In this document: piece by piece, positions 40,425-49,578 of the stretch
How the letters are laid out: each line of letters starts with the position of its first letter
How positions within the stretch are numbered: position 1 is the first letter of the stretch
Origin: an uncultured Clostridia bacterium
GTDB taxonomy: Bacteria > Bacillota > Clostridia > Peptostreptococcales > Anaerovoracaceae
Direction of reading: 5' to 3'
Length of the DNA: 64,000 nt
Assembly: GCA_934271235.1 (NCBI GenBank)
Contig: CAKQQT010000005.1
Coordinates: 1-64,000, forward strand
The notes under the pieces: generated by a model
Seen by the model: the letters and a program-made list of their open reading frames with translations, nothing else
Databases searched by the model: none
What the model was told of the DNA's origin: nothing
Translations under genes and position numbers: made by a program

Positions 40425-41918
40425 CTACAAGCGATCCGGTACCGTGATCTCGCAGAACGCGAGGTTGCCGAACACATCCGCAGTCTTAACACGGATGCGC
40501 CTGCCTAAGATCTGTGCGGGGGCGGCTTCCCAACTCATCTGCAGGGCAAGCTTTCCCTTCTGTCTGTATTCTGCCCGCTGCGCGCAAAAAACATCATCCT
40601 TTGCGCATGGGTTGTTTTCACAGTCACCGTCTTTTCGCGCATCCGCGCCGTGCGCAGCAGGCCCGTTCGTGTCATGTCCGCGCGCGTCGATGCACCAGTG
40701 ATCCAACAGCGCAAAGACATCCTGCTCCAGCGCCTGGCTGGTCGTCTGCCGGGATTTGCTGGGCAGAGTCTCCGGCATCTGCTTCAGACGGTAGTCTTTG
40801 AGTCGGACCGTTACCAGGATCCGGTCTGCAAACAACGTCGGTTCGGTCTGTACTTCTGCCTCGATCTTGGCGTTTTCCTGCGCGAACAGCCCAGCTTCCC
40901 AATGCTTTGCGTCCGTCAAGACTTCTGCCGCGAAACCATCCCTTTGAAAACGTTTTACCGCATGGACCAACGCCGGAAAGCCGCTGTCACAGCAGATCCA
41001 GTTCCGACCGCATTTGGCCGCAGCCGCGCCCAGCGTTCCGGAACCGCTGAAAAAATCGCAAACCAGATCGCCCGGCCTGCTCCCTGCTTCCAGGATCCGC
41101 AGCAGCAAGGCTTCGGGCTTCTGCGTCGCGTATCCCGTACGCTCTGCAGAGGTCCGGCCGACCATATCGATCGTCCAGACATCTTTCATGTTGACCATCG
41201 TGTACCAGCCGCGTTCGTCGCAGAATTCCTCGACGCCCTTGAAACGATAAGGCTTCAGGCCGCGATTGTAGGATTTTTCTTTCGGCAGCTGCAGATAGTA
41301 GCGGGAAGTCTTGGCATAAACAAGGATCGTATCATGCTTGCGCGCAAAATGCCGCTTGCTGCTGCCGCCCGATTTGTACTGCCAGATGATCTCATTGACA
41401 AAATTGCGATCGCCGAAGATCTCGTCCAGAAGGATCTTTACATAATGTACGCTGTGCCAATCCAGATGCACCCAGATAGTCCCCTCGTCAGCGAGCAGAT
41501 CCCGCATATAAAGCAGCCGCACACACAGCATGCGCAGATAACTTTCCATACCGCTTTCCCAGACATCCTCATACGCCCGATGGCGGATCCGCCTGCTGCA
41601 TTCCGCCTCCGTAAGCTTCGGCGTGCCGGTCTCCGCCGCCTGCGCGACCGGGATCTCGGCAACCGCGTCGTAGTTCGCTTTACTGAAAAACGGCGGATCG
41701 ATATAGATCTGCTGCACTTTGCCCTGCAGTTCCCGCTCCGTGAGCAGGTATTTCATAAACCCCGCGTTATCGGCACAGGCCAGCGTCCCGCAGCTGCCGG
41801 TTCCTTGGAGTCCGGCTCCCTGCAGACGCTCGATCGTCCGGAAGGTTCCGGCTTTTCCCTGTTCATATTCCATGCGGCTCTGCTCGATGATCTCGGCAAA
41901 ATGACAGATCAGACTCAT
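40425..41918 (-). CDS. Orphan DNA adenine methyltransferase (beta type)
   Basis: 497 residues. The catalytic motif is DPPF at 74-77 (IYIDPPFFSKANYD), and the SAM-binding motif FSGSG comes later at 290-294; this order marks a beta-class N6-adenine (or N4-cytosine) methyltransferase of the type III Mod kind. Between them lies the target-recognition part. A C-terminal 130-residue extension is of unknown use. No restriction gene is adjacent, so it is probably a solitary, regulatory methyltransferase. Start near TTCATG behind AAGGAAGC. Confidence 0.85.
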   Translation of the reverse strand: MSLICHFAEIIEQSRMEYEQGKAGTFRTIERLQGAGLQGTGSCGTLACADNAGFMKYLLTERELQGKVQQIYIDPPFFSKANYDAVAEIPVAQAAETGTPKLTEAECSRRIRHRAYEDVWESGMESYLRMLCVRLLYMRDLLADEGTIWVHLDWHSVHYVKILLDEIFGDRNFVNEIIWQYKSGGSSKRHFARKHDTILVYAKTSRYYLQLPKEKSYNRGLKPYRFKGVEEFCDERGWYTMVNMKDVWTIDMVGRTSAERTGYATQKPEALLLRILEAGSRPGDLVCDFFSGSGTLGAAAAKCGRNWICCDSGFPALVHAVKRFQRDGFAAEVLTDAKHWEAGLFAQENAKIEAEVQTEPTLFADRILVTVRLKDYRLKQMPETLPSKSRQTTSQALEQDVFALLDHWCIDARGHDTNGPAAHGADARKDGDCENNPCAKDDVFCAQRAEYRQKGKLALQMSWEAAPAQILGRRIRVKTADVFGNLAFCEITVPDRL

Positions 41919-41935
41919 GCTCCAAGCTTCCTTTC

Positions 41936-41971
41936 ATAAAAAAATGCACCATGTAATACGGTGCATTTTTG
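41936..41971 (-). terminator. Terminator of the acyl-CoA ligase gene
   Basis: AAAAATGCACC and GGTGCATTTTT form an 11-bp stem around ATGTAATAC; on the minus strand a TTTTTTTAT tract follows. The loop sequence is complementary to the segment at the ligase stop codon (41988-41999), allowing an alternative fold. Confidence 0.78.
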
Positions 41972-41990
41972 CGTTCCAAAGTTTTGTGTA

Positions 41991-43736
41991 TTACATGGTA
42001 CAATTATACCACAGTTCGCTGTCCTGTTGTGCATTTATCTTCTCGATTTCCGGCAATCTTTTCACTTTCTGCGTCGTGGTCTTGATCATCGGCTCACTGC
42101 TTAGAATGAAGTGATTGATATGCTTGTATTTCGGCATCGCGTCGTTGATCGCGCCCAGATCCGCGCGTACCTGCTCCGCGAGCTGATCGACCGACTGCTT
42201 GTTTTCTTTCAGCCAGTCTTCCTGATAGACGATCTTCGTCCACAGCACCAGATCATTGTGCTTTTCTCTGGAAAATACCAAACACTCGGCCACATACGGC
42301 AGTCTGGAGATTTTTTCTTCGATCTCTTCCGGGAAAATATTTTTGCCGTTTTTCATCACGATGACATTCTTTTTCCGTCCGGTAATGTACAGGTTTCCGT
42401 ATTCGTCAAAACGTCCGAGGTCGCCGGTGTAGAACCAACCGTCTTTCAGTACTTCGGCCGTTTCCTCCGGCTGATCCAGATACCCCATCATGATGTTCGG
42501 ACCCCGCGCCACGATCTCACCGATCCCCTCCTCATCCTCTCCGAAGAGCTGGATGTTTACACTCGGCATCGGTTTGCCGACGGAACCGAAAGCGATATCT
42601 TCGGGACGTTCCGCTGCCAGGACCGGTGAAGTCTCAGTCAGTCCGTAACCCTGGATCGTCGCGATCCCAAACCCGTTCATACCCGCCGAAGTCTCCGGGG
42701 TCAGCGGCGCGGCGCCGCAGATGATCAGGCGCAGCTGTCCGCCCAGACCGTCGATGACCTGCTTGAAGATCTTGCGGCGTATTTTGATGCCGAACGTTTC
42801 GGTAAACTTCGCAAGTCCGAGTCCGGTACGGATCTTGTTCTCCTTGCCCTCTTTCCGGATCTGACGTTCGATCTTCTTATACATATTTTCCACGATCAAC
42901 GGTACGCCGACAAAGACCGTAACGCCGTATTCACCCAGATTTTTCGTCACATAACGCAGGCCGTCGCAAAAAACGCTGCAGGCGCAGGACGCCATGAATA
43001 CCAGCGCGCCGACGAGTCCGAAGCTATGGTGGAACGGCAGGAACGCCATATTGACGTCCCATGGATAGAAGCGTTCAAATTCCTGCATATCCCGGATGTT
43101 GCTCATAATATTTTCGTGGCTCAGCATGACAGCCTTGGAATTCGCGGTCGTGCCGGAAGTAAACAGGATGACCGCCAGCTGTTTTTCGGAAACCTCGGTT
43201 TCTAAAAACCTGCGTTCGCCGGAACGCACACGCTGCTCTCCGTCGAACTTCATCTGCGTCAGCACCTCTCCGTCTCCCGTCATCGGCAGGAGCATCGGCG
43301 CGGAATCCGTGCAGCGCGCTGCGGCTTCTCGCACGACTGCGGCGTGCTTCGCGTCATGAAACAGAACAGAGATTCGGCTGCGCTGCATGCAGGAAGCCAG
43401 TTCTTCCGCAGTAAAACCTTTGTCAAACGGTACGGCAACGCCGCCGCCGTTGACAGTCGCCAGAAAGGCCTGCATCCACGCGTAGCTGTTTTCTCCGATG
43501 ATGCCGACACGGAGTTCCCGGTCCTGCATGGAATCGGCACAGAGCAGCTCGGTCCCCAGATTCTGAATGTCTTTATGCATCTGGAAAAAAGAAATATGCC
43601 GGATGGTCCCGTTTTCCTTTACTTTGAACGCATCGTTCCCCGGTGCTTCTTCGATGCAGCAGCTGACCATATCTTTCAGGGTCCTGGCCGGGTTCTGATA
43701 AGTATACTTCTTGTTTTTCTTTGTATTCATAACCAT
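41991..43736 (-). CDS. Long-chain acyl-CoA ligase / AMP-binding synthetase
   Basis: 581 residues. The adenylate-forming signature is intact: P-loop LFTSGTTANSKAVMLSH near residue 190, IQGYGLTETSPV, and YTGDLGRFDEYGNLYITGRKKNVI with the C-terminal MKNGKNIFPEEIE. It activates a fatty acid to acyl-AMP and then acyl-CoA. Standalone gene. Upstream lies the palindrome TAGTATTTGATACTA, a possible binding site for a lipid regulator. Its C-terminus is rather short after the K-lysine motif but complete. Confidence 0.88.
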   Translation of the reverse strand: MVMNTKKNKKYTYQNPARTLKDMVSCCIEEAPGNDAFKVKENGTIRHISFFQMHKDIQNLGTELLCADSMQDRELRVGIIGENSYAWMQAFLATVNGGGVAVPFDKGFTAEELASCMQRSRISVLFHDAKHAAVVREAAARCTDSAPMLLPMTGDGEVLTQMKFDGEQRVRSGERRFLETEVSEKQLAVILFTSGTTANSKAVMLSHENIMSNIRDMQEFERFYPWDVNMAFLPFHHSFGLVGALVFMASCACSVFCDGLRYVTKNLGEYGVTVFVGVPLIVENMYKKIERQIRKEGKENKIRTGLGLAKFTETFGIKIRRKIFKQVIDGLGGQLRLIICGAAPLTPETSAGMNGFGIATIQGYGLTETSPVLAAERPEDIAFGSVGKPMPSVNIQLFGEDEEGIGEIVARGPNIMMGYLDQPEETAEVLKDGWFYTGDLGRFDEYGNLYITGRKKNVIVMKNGKNIFPEEIEEKISRLPYVAECLVFSREKHNDLVLWTKIVYQEDWLKENKQSVDQLAEQVRADLGAINDAMPKYKHINHFILSSEPMIKTTTQKVKRLPEIEKINAQQDSELWYNCTM

Positions 43737-43771
43737 AGGATCAATTCCCCCAATATCGTTTTGTTTTCCAA

Positions 43772-43803
43772 AAATAACTTAGTATTTGATACTAGGTTAT
43801 TTT
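43772..43803. terminator. Hairpin at ygiQ end / ligase leader, with operator-like palindrome
   Basis: AATAACTTAGTAT and ATACTAGGTTATT form a stem around TTG, flanked by A and T runs. On the minus strand it can terminate ygiQ, whose stop codon it overlaps. The core TAGTATTTGATACTA (43780-43794) is a perfect 6-3-6 palindrome upstream of the ligase gene and could equally be an operator. Confidence 0.6.
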
Positions 43804-45587
43804 TTATTATATATGAGATATGGGATCAAGTCAACTCTGTTCGCTTTTTTTAACGCTTTCATCACCAAATCTACATTTTCTTTTTTGTTGGAGTGGATCA
43901 ATGCGCGCTGCATGCGCTTTTCTTCCATGGTTTTGGCGACGTAGACCGGCCGCATGTTAAACGGGTCCAGTTCGGTGTAATACATGCAGGTCGCCAGTGT
44001 GCCCGGCGTCGGATAGAAGTCCTGCACCTGATCGGGTACGAAGCCGTATTCTTTGAGAAAACAGGCTAGTTCTACCGCGTCCTCCAAGGTGCTGCCCGGA
44101 TGGGACGAGATCAGATACGGGATCAGGTATTGCTTCAGCCCGAGGCGTTTGTTCATCTGCTTGTACTTTTTATCAAACGCGAGAAAAACATCCTTTCCGG
44201 GCTTGCGCATATGCTGAAGCACCTGCGGCGCGATGTGTTCCGGCGCGACTTTGAGCGTACCGCTCACATGATAACGGCAGAGTTCTTCGATAAAGCGCTC
44301 GGCCTTCGGATCTGCCATCAGATAATCATAGCGGATACCGGAACGGATGAAGACTTTTTTCACACCGTCAAGACTGCGGACCGCACGCAGGATACCCAGA
44401 TAGTCGCTGTGATCGATCTTCATGTTCGGACAAACGCCCGGATACAGACAGTCCTTATCCGTGCAGACGCCGGATTTCAGCTGCTTTTTACAAGCCGGAA
44501 AACGGAAATTGGCGGTCGGACCGCCGACATCATGGATATAGCCTTTGAAGTCCTTTTTATGTGTCAGCGCCTCGGCCTCCCGTACGATCGATTCCTTGCT
44601 GCGGCTGCGCACCTGCCTGCCCTGATGATAGGTGATCGCGCAGAAACTGCATCCTCCGAAGCATCCGCGCGCGCTGACCAGACTGAACTTGATCTCGCGG
44701 AACGCCGGGATCCCGCCTGCCGCTTCATAGGACGGATGATACTCGTTCTCAAACGGGAGCGCATAGACATCGTCCAGTTCTTCCCGTTCCAACGGCGGCT
44801 GCGGCGGATTCTGCACCACATAGACCGTATCGCTGTACTTCTCCGTCAGCATCTTAGCCGAAATCGCATCGTGATTACGGTACTGCATCGCAAAGCTCTC
44901 AGCGTACGCCCGCTTATCCTCTGCGATCCGCGCGAAATCCGGCAAAGCGATTGCATCCTCCAGCCCCGGCAGGCTCAGATCTTTGGCCCGGTAGCAGGTG
45001 CCCCGCACCCAGGTGATGTCCCGGGCAGCAATGCCGGAATCCAGTGCTTCCGCGATCTCCAAGATCGCGCGTTCTCCCATGCCGTAGATCAGAAGATCGG
45101 CCTTGGAATCCAACAAGATCGACCGGCGCACTTTGTTGCTCCAGTAATCGTAATGACCGAGCCTGCGAAGGCTGGCTTCCAAGCCGCCGATAACGACCGG
45201 AACGTCCTTATAGGCCTCTTTCGCGCGATTGGCGTAGACGATGACCGCCCGGTCCGGACGTTTTCCTGCCTTGCCGCCCGGCGCGTACTCATCGACCTTG
45301 CGCCTATGCAAAAAGACCGAATAGTTGTTGACCATGGAATCCACGACGCCGCTGTTGATCAGAAATCCCAGCCGCGGTTTCCCGAATATGCGAAAATCCT
45401 CAGCCGTTTTATAATCCGGCTGAGGCAAGATCGCTACCTTATATCCATATCGTTCCAGCAAGCGGCTGATGATCGCAGTCCCGAACGAGTGATGATCCAC
45501 ATAGGCATCCCCGGTGACCAGCACAAAATCCGGCTGCGTCCATCCCCGCGCTTCCATTTCTTTTCGATTGATCGGTAAAAAACTCAT
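43797..45587 (-). CDS. YgiQ-family radical SAM protein
   Basis: 596 residues from the ATG at 45587 (MSFLPINRKEMEARGW, typical start); the longer frame begins with an unsupported GTG. It has the N-terminal UPF0313 part (DFVLVTGDAYVDHHSFGTAIISRLLE), the radical SAM motif GCFGGCSFCAITYHQGR and the YgiQ C-terminal domain with YPTPGTLATCMYYTELDPF. Function unknown in detail. It begins 25 bases after the nucleoside permease gene and may be cotranscribed. Confidence 0.93.
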   Translation of the reverse strand: MSFLPINRKEMEARGWTQPDFVLVTGDAYVDHHSFGTAIISRLLERYGYKVAILPQPDYKTAEDFRIFGKPRLGFLINSGVVDSMVNNYSVFLHRRKVDEYAPGGKAGKRPDRAVIVYANRAKEAYKDVPVVIGGLEASLRRLGHYDYWSNKVRRSILLDSKADLLIYGMGERAILEIAEALDSGIAARDITWVRGTCYRAKDLSLPGLEDAIALPDFARIAEDKRAYAESFAMQYRNHDAISAKMLTEKYSDTVYVVQNPPQPPLEREELDDVYALPFENEYHPSYEAAGGIPAFREIKFSLVSARGCFGGCSFCAITYHQGRQVRSRSKESIVREAEALTHKKDFKGYIHDVGGPTANFRFPACKKQLKSGVCTDKDCLYPGVCPNMKIDHSDYLGILRAVRSLDGVKKVFIRSGIRYDYLMADPKAERFIEELCRYHVSGTLKVAPEHIAPQVLQHMRKPGKDVFLAFDKKYKQMNKRLGLKQYLIPYLISSHPGSTLEDAVELACFLKEYGFVPDQVQDFYPTPGTLATCMYYTELDPFNMRPVYVAKTMEEKRMQRALIHSNKKENVDLVMKALKKANRVDLIPYLIYNKK

Positions 45588-45612
45588 ACAGTTCTCTCTA
45601 AGTTGCTTTTCA

Positions 45613-46620
45613 TTATCTCTGACCTTTGTCGTAAGGGATACCCTCTGCTTTCGGTACACGCGAGCTCTTGGACGTAAACGCCAGCACGATCAGCGTGATC
45701 ACATACGGCAGCATCCGGTAAACATAAGGACTGATGCCGATCTCCGCCAGCATATAGACGCCGTCGCCGTTGATGTCCAGCGATGCGTAGATCGCCGCGA
45801 TACACTTGAACAGTCCGAACAGCAGGCTTCCCAGCGCAATGTTCAGCGGCGTCCAGTTTCCGAAGATCATGACCGCCAGTGCCAGGAAACCATAGCCTGC
45901 GACTTCACCGGTTGAAGTACAGTTGGCCGTTGTCATCGAGTAAGTGAATCCGCCGATACCTGCGAGGAAACCGGATAAACCGACGCCCAGATACCGCATC
46001 TTGAATACGTTGATGCCGAGGGAATCGGCCGCCTGCGGGTTTTCGCCGCAGGAACGCAGACGCAGACCGGTCTTGGTCTTATACAGGAATATGGAAACCA
46101 GTACGAAAATGATCAAACATACATATGTGCTCGGATATACCTTGTTGAGGAATAAGTCGAGGATCGGTCCCCAACTGTAATCTTTCGGAAGTCCGAATGT
46201 GGACGGACGGATCATGAACCAGCCCGCCGCGCCGCCGGTCGCCATACCCAGCGTACTCTGCTGCGCGATCATATAAATGAAGAACAGTACCACTGCCGGT
46301 GCCAACATGTTCAGCGCCGTACCGCCGATGGTCTGGTCTGCCCGCAGATTGATCGCGGAAAACGCAAGCAGCATGGAAAACGCAATGCCGCAGATCCCTG
46401 TCAGCAGCATGGAGATCAGCATGACGATCATGCCCTGCTCCTGTACAAATCCCATTCCCTGGAACATCCGGATAAAGATGACGCCCATAAAGGCACCGAA
46501 GATCATGATACCTTCTAATGCCAGGTTGATGACGCCGGAACGTTCTGCGCATACACCCGCAAGCGCTACGATCATCAGAGGAACTGCATAAAGCATGGTT
46601 TGCTGAATCAAGAATACCAT
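45613..46620 (-). CDS. BMP-type ABC transporter permease 2 (nucleoside)
   Basis: 335 residues, about nine membrane segments, with the conserved loop GENPQAADSLGINVFKMRYLGVGLSGFLAGIGG of branched-chain/BMP permeases and the opening QTMLYAVPLMIVALAGVCAERSGVINLALEG typical of NupQ. It overlaps the first permease by one base. With the ATPase and the BMP lipoprotein it forms a purine nucleoside importer. Confidence 0.9.
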   Translation of the reverse strand: MVFLIQQTMLYAVPLMIVALAGVCAERSGVINLALEGIMIFGAFMGVIFIRMFQGMGFVQEQGMIVMLISMLLTGICGIAFSMLLAFSAINLRADQTIGGTALNMLAPAVVLFFIYMIAQQSTLGMATGGAAGWFMIRPSTFGLPKDYSWGPILDLFLNKVYPSTYVCLIIFVLVSIFLYKTKTGLRLRSCGENPQAADSLGINVFKMRYLGVGLSGFLAGIGGFTYSMTTANCTSTGEVAGYGFLALAVMIFGNWTPLNIALGSLLFGLFKCIAAIYASLDINGDGVYMLAEIGISPYVYRMLPYVITLIVLAFTSKSSRVPKAEGIPYDKGQR

Positions 46621-47915
46621 TATCGATCTCCTCCTTCCTCTTCTGCATCCGCCGCTTCTTCCGCGGCCTCTTCGGTTCCCGCCGTTTCGATCTCCGGTTT
46701 TGCATCTTCTGCCGTGACCGCAGCCTGAACATTCTTCGCTTTTTTGCGCTTATTGTTGAGCAGCATCTTGAAGAACATCGCAAAGGCGGATAAGTATACG
46801 ATCGTCGCGATAATGATGTTAGCGATATATTCGTTATACGCAGTCAAGTATTTGAGCTGCAGACCGGCAACATTCAGCATGGACATGAAAATGCCCGCGA
46901 AAATGACACCGATCGGATGGTTCGCCGCCAGCAGCGCTACCGGAATGCCGTTGAATCCGTCTGCCGGGAGCGACATATACGTGGACCAGTAAAATTCCGT
47001 ATTGCCGGAAAGGAAATACAGACAGCCGCCCGCGGACGCCAGCGCGCCTGCGATGACCATCGATAATACAATGCTCCGCTTATCGTTGATACCGGCATAT
47101 TTCGCCGCGTGGCGGTTGAGACCGCAGGCCCGCAGTTCGTAGCCGAATGTTGTCTTCGTCATGACGACCCACATGAGGATCGCGATCAGACAGGCGATCC
47201 AGAAGCCGCCGTTTGCCTGCGAATCCGGGAACAAGATATCCATTCCCAGTTTCGGCGTTACGACATCGACATTTTTGAGCGGAATGACATAGCCGACCTT
47301 GCCGCCCTCTGCCGAGTTTTTAAATTCTTCATGAACATCAAACCACCAGGTCACCAGATTGGCGGCGATCCAGTTGGTCATGATGCAGGTGATGACTTCA
47401 TTGATATTGAGCAGTGCTTTGAACAGTCCCGGGATCGAACCCCACAGCGCGCCCAGCACGATACCGGTCAGGAATGCGCAGATCCAAGCCAGCCAGGAAG
47501 GACATCCGGACCAGCCCAGCCACAAGCCGACCGTCAGTGTACCCATGGTACCCATCAGATACTGTCCCGGCGCGCCGATGTTGAACAGACCGGTTTTGAA
47601 CGCGACTGCGACCGAAAGACCGGTCATGATCAGCGGCGTCGCACGGAACAGCATGTTGCCCATGTTGACCGGGTTAAAGCCGAACGTCAATTGGCCGTCT
47701 GTTCTTCCGGTACTGAACACGCCCAAGAAAACAAGACGCACGCCGTCCCAGATCCCCTTCGGCGAAATATTGCTCTTTAAGAGACCTACGATCACGATGA
47801 CCAGTGTTCCGACTGCAAGCCCGATGAGGATCGAAATCAAAGAGGCGTAAACAGATTTCGCGCCGTCGGATTTATACCATTTTATTTTTCCGGATTCAGG
47901 TTCGATTCTAGGCAT
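46620..47915 (-). CDS. BMP-type ABC transporter permease 1 (nucleoside)
   Basis: 431 residues with about ten membrane segments and an acidic/basic C-terminal tail (EAAEEAADAEEEGGDR). The permease signature ACGLNRHAAKYAGINDKRSIVLSMVIAGALASAGG and the loop ATPLIMTGLSVAVAFKTGLFNIGAPGQ match NupP. Its start overlaps the ATPase gene by eight bases, and its end overlaps permease 2, so the three are tightly coupled. Confidence 0.9.
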   Translation of the reverse strand: MPRIEPESGKIKWYKSDGAKSVYASLISILIGLAVGTLVIVIVGLLKSNISPKGIWDGVRLVFLGVFSTGRTDGQLTFGFNPVNMGNMLFRATPLIMTGLSVAVAFKTGLFNIGAPGQYLMGTMGTLTVGLWLGWSGCPSWLAWICAFLTGIVLGALWGSIPGLFKALLNINEVITCIMTNWIAANLVTWWFDVHEEFKNSAEGGKVGYVIPLKNVDVVTPKLGMDILFPDSQANGGFWIACLIAILMWVVMTKTTFGYELRACGLNRHAAKYAGINDKRSIVLSMVIAGALASAGGCLYFLSGNTEFYWSTYMSLPADGFNGIPVALLAANHPIGVIFAGIFMSMLNVAGLQLKYLTAYNEYIANIIIATIVYLSAFAMFFKMLLNNKRKKAKNVQAAVTAEDAKPEIETAGTEEAAEEAADAEEEGGDR

Positions 47916-49455
47916 CCTGCTTGTCCTCCTTTCCCTGTCGTTTCGCGCCGGACATGTACAGTCCCAGTTCTTCCGGCGTCGTGTGCTTCGGATCCAGTTC
48001 GCCGACCAGTTCGCCCTCGTAGATCACAAGGATCCGATCGGAAAGTCCCAGCACTTCATCCAGTTCAAGGGAAACCAGCAGGATCGCCTTGCCCTCATCT
48101 CGTTCCGCGACCAGCTGTGAGTGGATGTGCTCGATCGCGCCGACGTCCAGGCCTCGGGTCGGCTGCACGGCAACGACCAACGGTTCGTCGCGGTCCAGTT
48201 CTCTGGCAATGATAGCTTTCTGCTGATTGCCGCCGGACATGGAACGTGCGATCGTGATCGGTCCCTGTCCGGAACGTACATCGTATTCTTCGATCAGTTG
48301 ATCCGCGTACTTGCGTACTTCATCGAAACGGATGAAGCCGTGGTTCTGGAAACGCGGTTCTTTGTATTTCTGCAGGACCAGATTCTGCTCCAGTGTATAG
48401 CCGAGCACCAGGCCGTGTTTATGGCGGTCTTCCGGAATATGCGCCATGCCGGTCTGACTTCTCTTGCGGATGGACGCATTGGAAATGTCCTGCCCGCAAA
48501 GCGTGATCTTTCCGGCGGAAGCCTTTTCTAACCCGGTCAGCCCGTGGATCAGTTCCGTCTGTCCGTTTCCGTCAATACCGGCAATACAGAGGATCTCTCC
48601 TTTGTGTACCGCAAAAGAAACCCCGCGGACCGCATCGTTCTTGTGGATCTTGGACGGGACCGTCAAACCCTCCACCTCAAGGACCGCTTCGCCAGGTGTG
48701 GCGTCTTTTTTATGTATTTCCAGCTGTACCGGACGGCCGACCATCATGTTGGAAAGTTCCTGCTTATTGGTGTCCTTCGTATTGACGGTACCGATATATT
48801 TGCCTTTGCGCAGCACGGTAACCCGGTCCGAAACAGCCATGATTTCATTCAATTTATGTGTGATGAATAAGATCGACTTGCCTTCTTTGGCAAATCCTCT
48901 CATAATTTCCATAAGTTCATCGATCTCCTGCGGAGTCAGAACCGCGGTCGGTTCGTCAAAGATCAGGATATCGTTGTCGCGATACAGCATCTTCAGAATC
49001 TCTACACGCTGCTGCATGCCGACAGTAATGTCTTCCACTTTTGCATCTACGTCCACTTTCAGTCCATAACGCTCCGAAAGCGCGATGACTTTTTCTCTGG
49101 CCTCTTTTTTCTTCAAAAAGCCAAGCTTGCCGGTCGTTTCGGCGCCGAGGATGATATTATCCAATACCGTAAAAACATCGACCAGCTTAAAATGCTGATG
49201 CACCATGCCGATCCCCAGCGCGGTCGCATCATTCGGGTCATTGATCTCTACTGCTTTTCCGTCTTTTTTGATCTCACCTGCTTCCGGCTGATAAAGCCCG
49301 AAAAGCACGCTCATCAAGGTGGACTTACCTGCTCCGTTCTCACCCAGAAGCGCATGAATCTCGCCCTTCTTCAGCTGCAGGGTGATGTCGTCGTTCGCCA
49401 CGATCCCCGGGAATTCCTTGCGGATGTGGTTCATTTCTATTACATACTCAGACAT
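47908..49455 (-). CDS. BMP-type ABC transporter ATPase, two-domain
   Basis: 515 residues, two fused ABC domains like NupO/RbsA. First domain: Walker A GENGAGKST at about 38-46, then the Walker B segment LIFDEPTAVLT. Second domain has a degenerate P-loop GIDGNGQTE and signature MSGGNQQK. It drives import of nucleosides by the two permeases. It lies 123 bases after the lipoprotein gene with a terminator between, so it is made at a lower level. Confidence 0.92.
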   Translation of the reverse strand: MSEYVIEMNHIRKEFPGIVANDDITLQLKKGEIHALLGENGAGKSTLMSVLFGLYQPEAGEIKKDGKAVEINDPNDATALGIGMVHQHFKLVDVFTVLDNIILGAETTGKLGFLKKKEAREKVIALSERYGLKVDVDAKVEDITVGMQQRVEILKMLYRDNDILIFDEPTAVLTPQEIDELMEIMRGFAKEGKSILFITHKLNEIMAVSDRVTVLRKGKYIGTVNTKDTNKQELSNMMVGRPVQLEIHKKDATPGEAVLEVEGLTVPSKIHKNDAVRGVSFAVHKGEILCIAGIDGNGQTELIHGLTGLEKASAGKITLCGQDISNASIRKRSQTGMAHIPEDRHKHGLVLGYTLEQNLVLQKYKEPRFQNHGFIRFDEVRKYADQLIEEYDVRSGQGPITIARSMSGGNQQKAIIARELDRDEPLVVAVQPTRGLDVGAIEHIHSQLVAERDEGKAILLVSLELDEVLGLSDRILVIYEGELVGELDPKHTTPEELGLYMSGAKRQGKEDKQDA

Positions 49456-49517
49456 GTCTTTTCCTTATCTTTTTTCTGTCAATATACAAACTATGCTTTG
49501 CGTTTTTCTATTGAGAA

Positions 49518-49542
49518 AAGGGGGAATACGCGATTCCCCCTT
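49518..49542 (-). terminator. Intra-operon terminator after the BMP lipoprotein gene
   Basis: AAGGGGGAAT (49518-49527) and ATTCCCCCTT (49533-49542) form a 10-bp stem with loop ACGCG; on the minus strand TTTTCTC follows. Partial termination would give more binding protein than transporter. Confidence 0.75.
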
Positions 49543-49578
49543 ATGTCTTTGGTTTACAAACCTATGAATTCGTCACGA

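Noticed and set aside
40316..40492. N-terminal extension of the YitT protein into the methyltransferase gene
   Set aside because: Arg/Ser-rich residues from an overlapping frame; the ATG at 40315 has its own ribosome-binding site and starts a typical YitT sequence.
44100..45578. Long plus-strand frame of 492 codons opposite ygiQ
   Set aside because: It lies wholly antisense to a clear radical SAM gene, has no family motifs and unusual composition; it results from G+C-rich codon use on the other strand.
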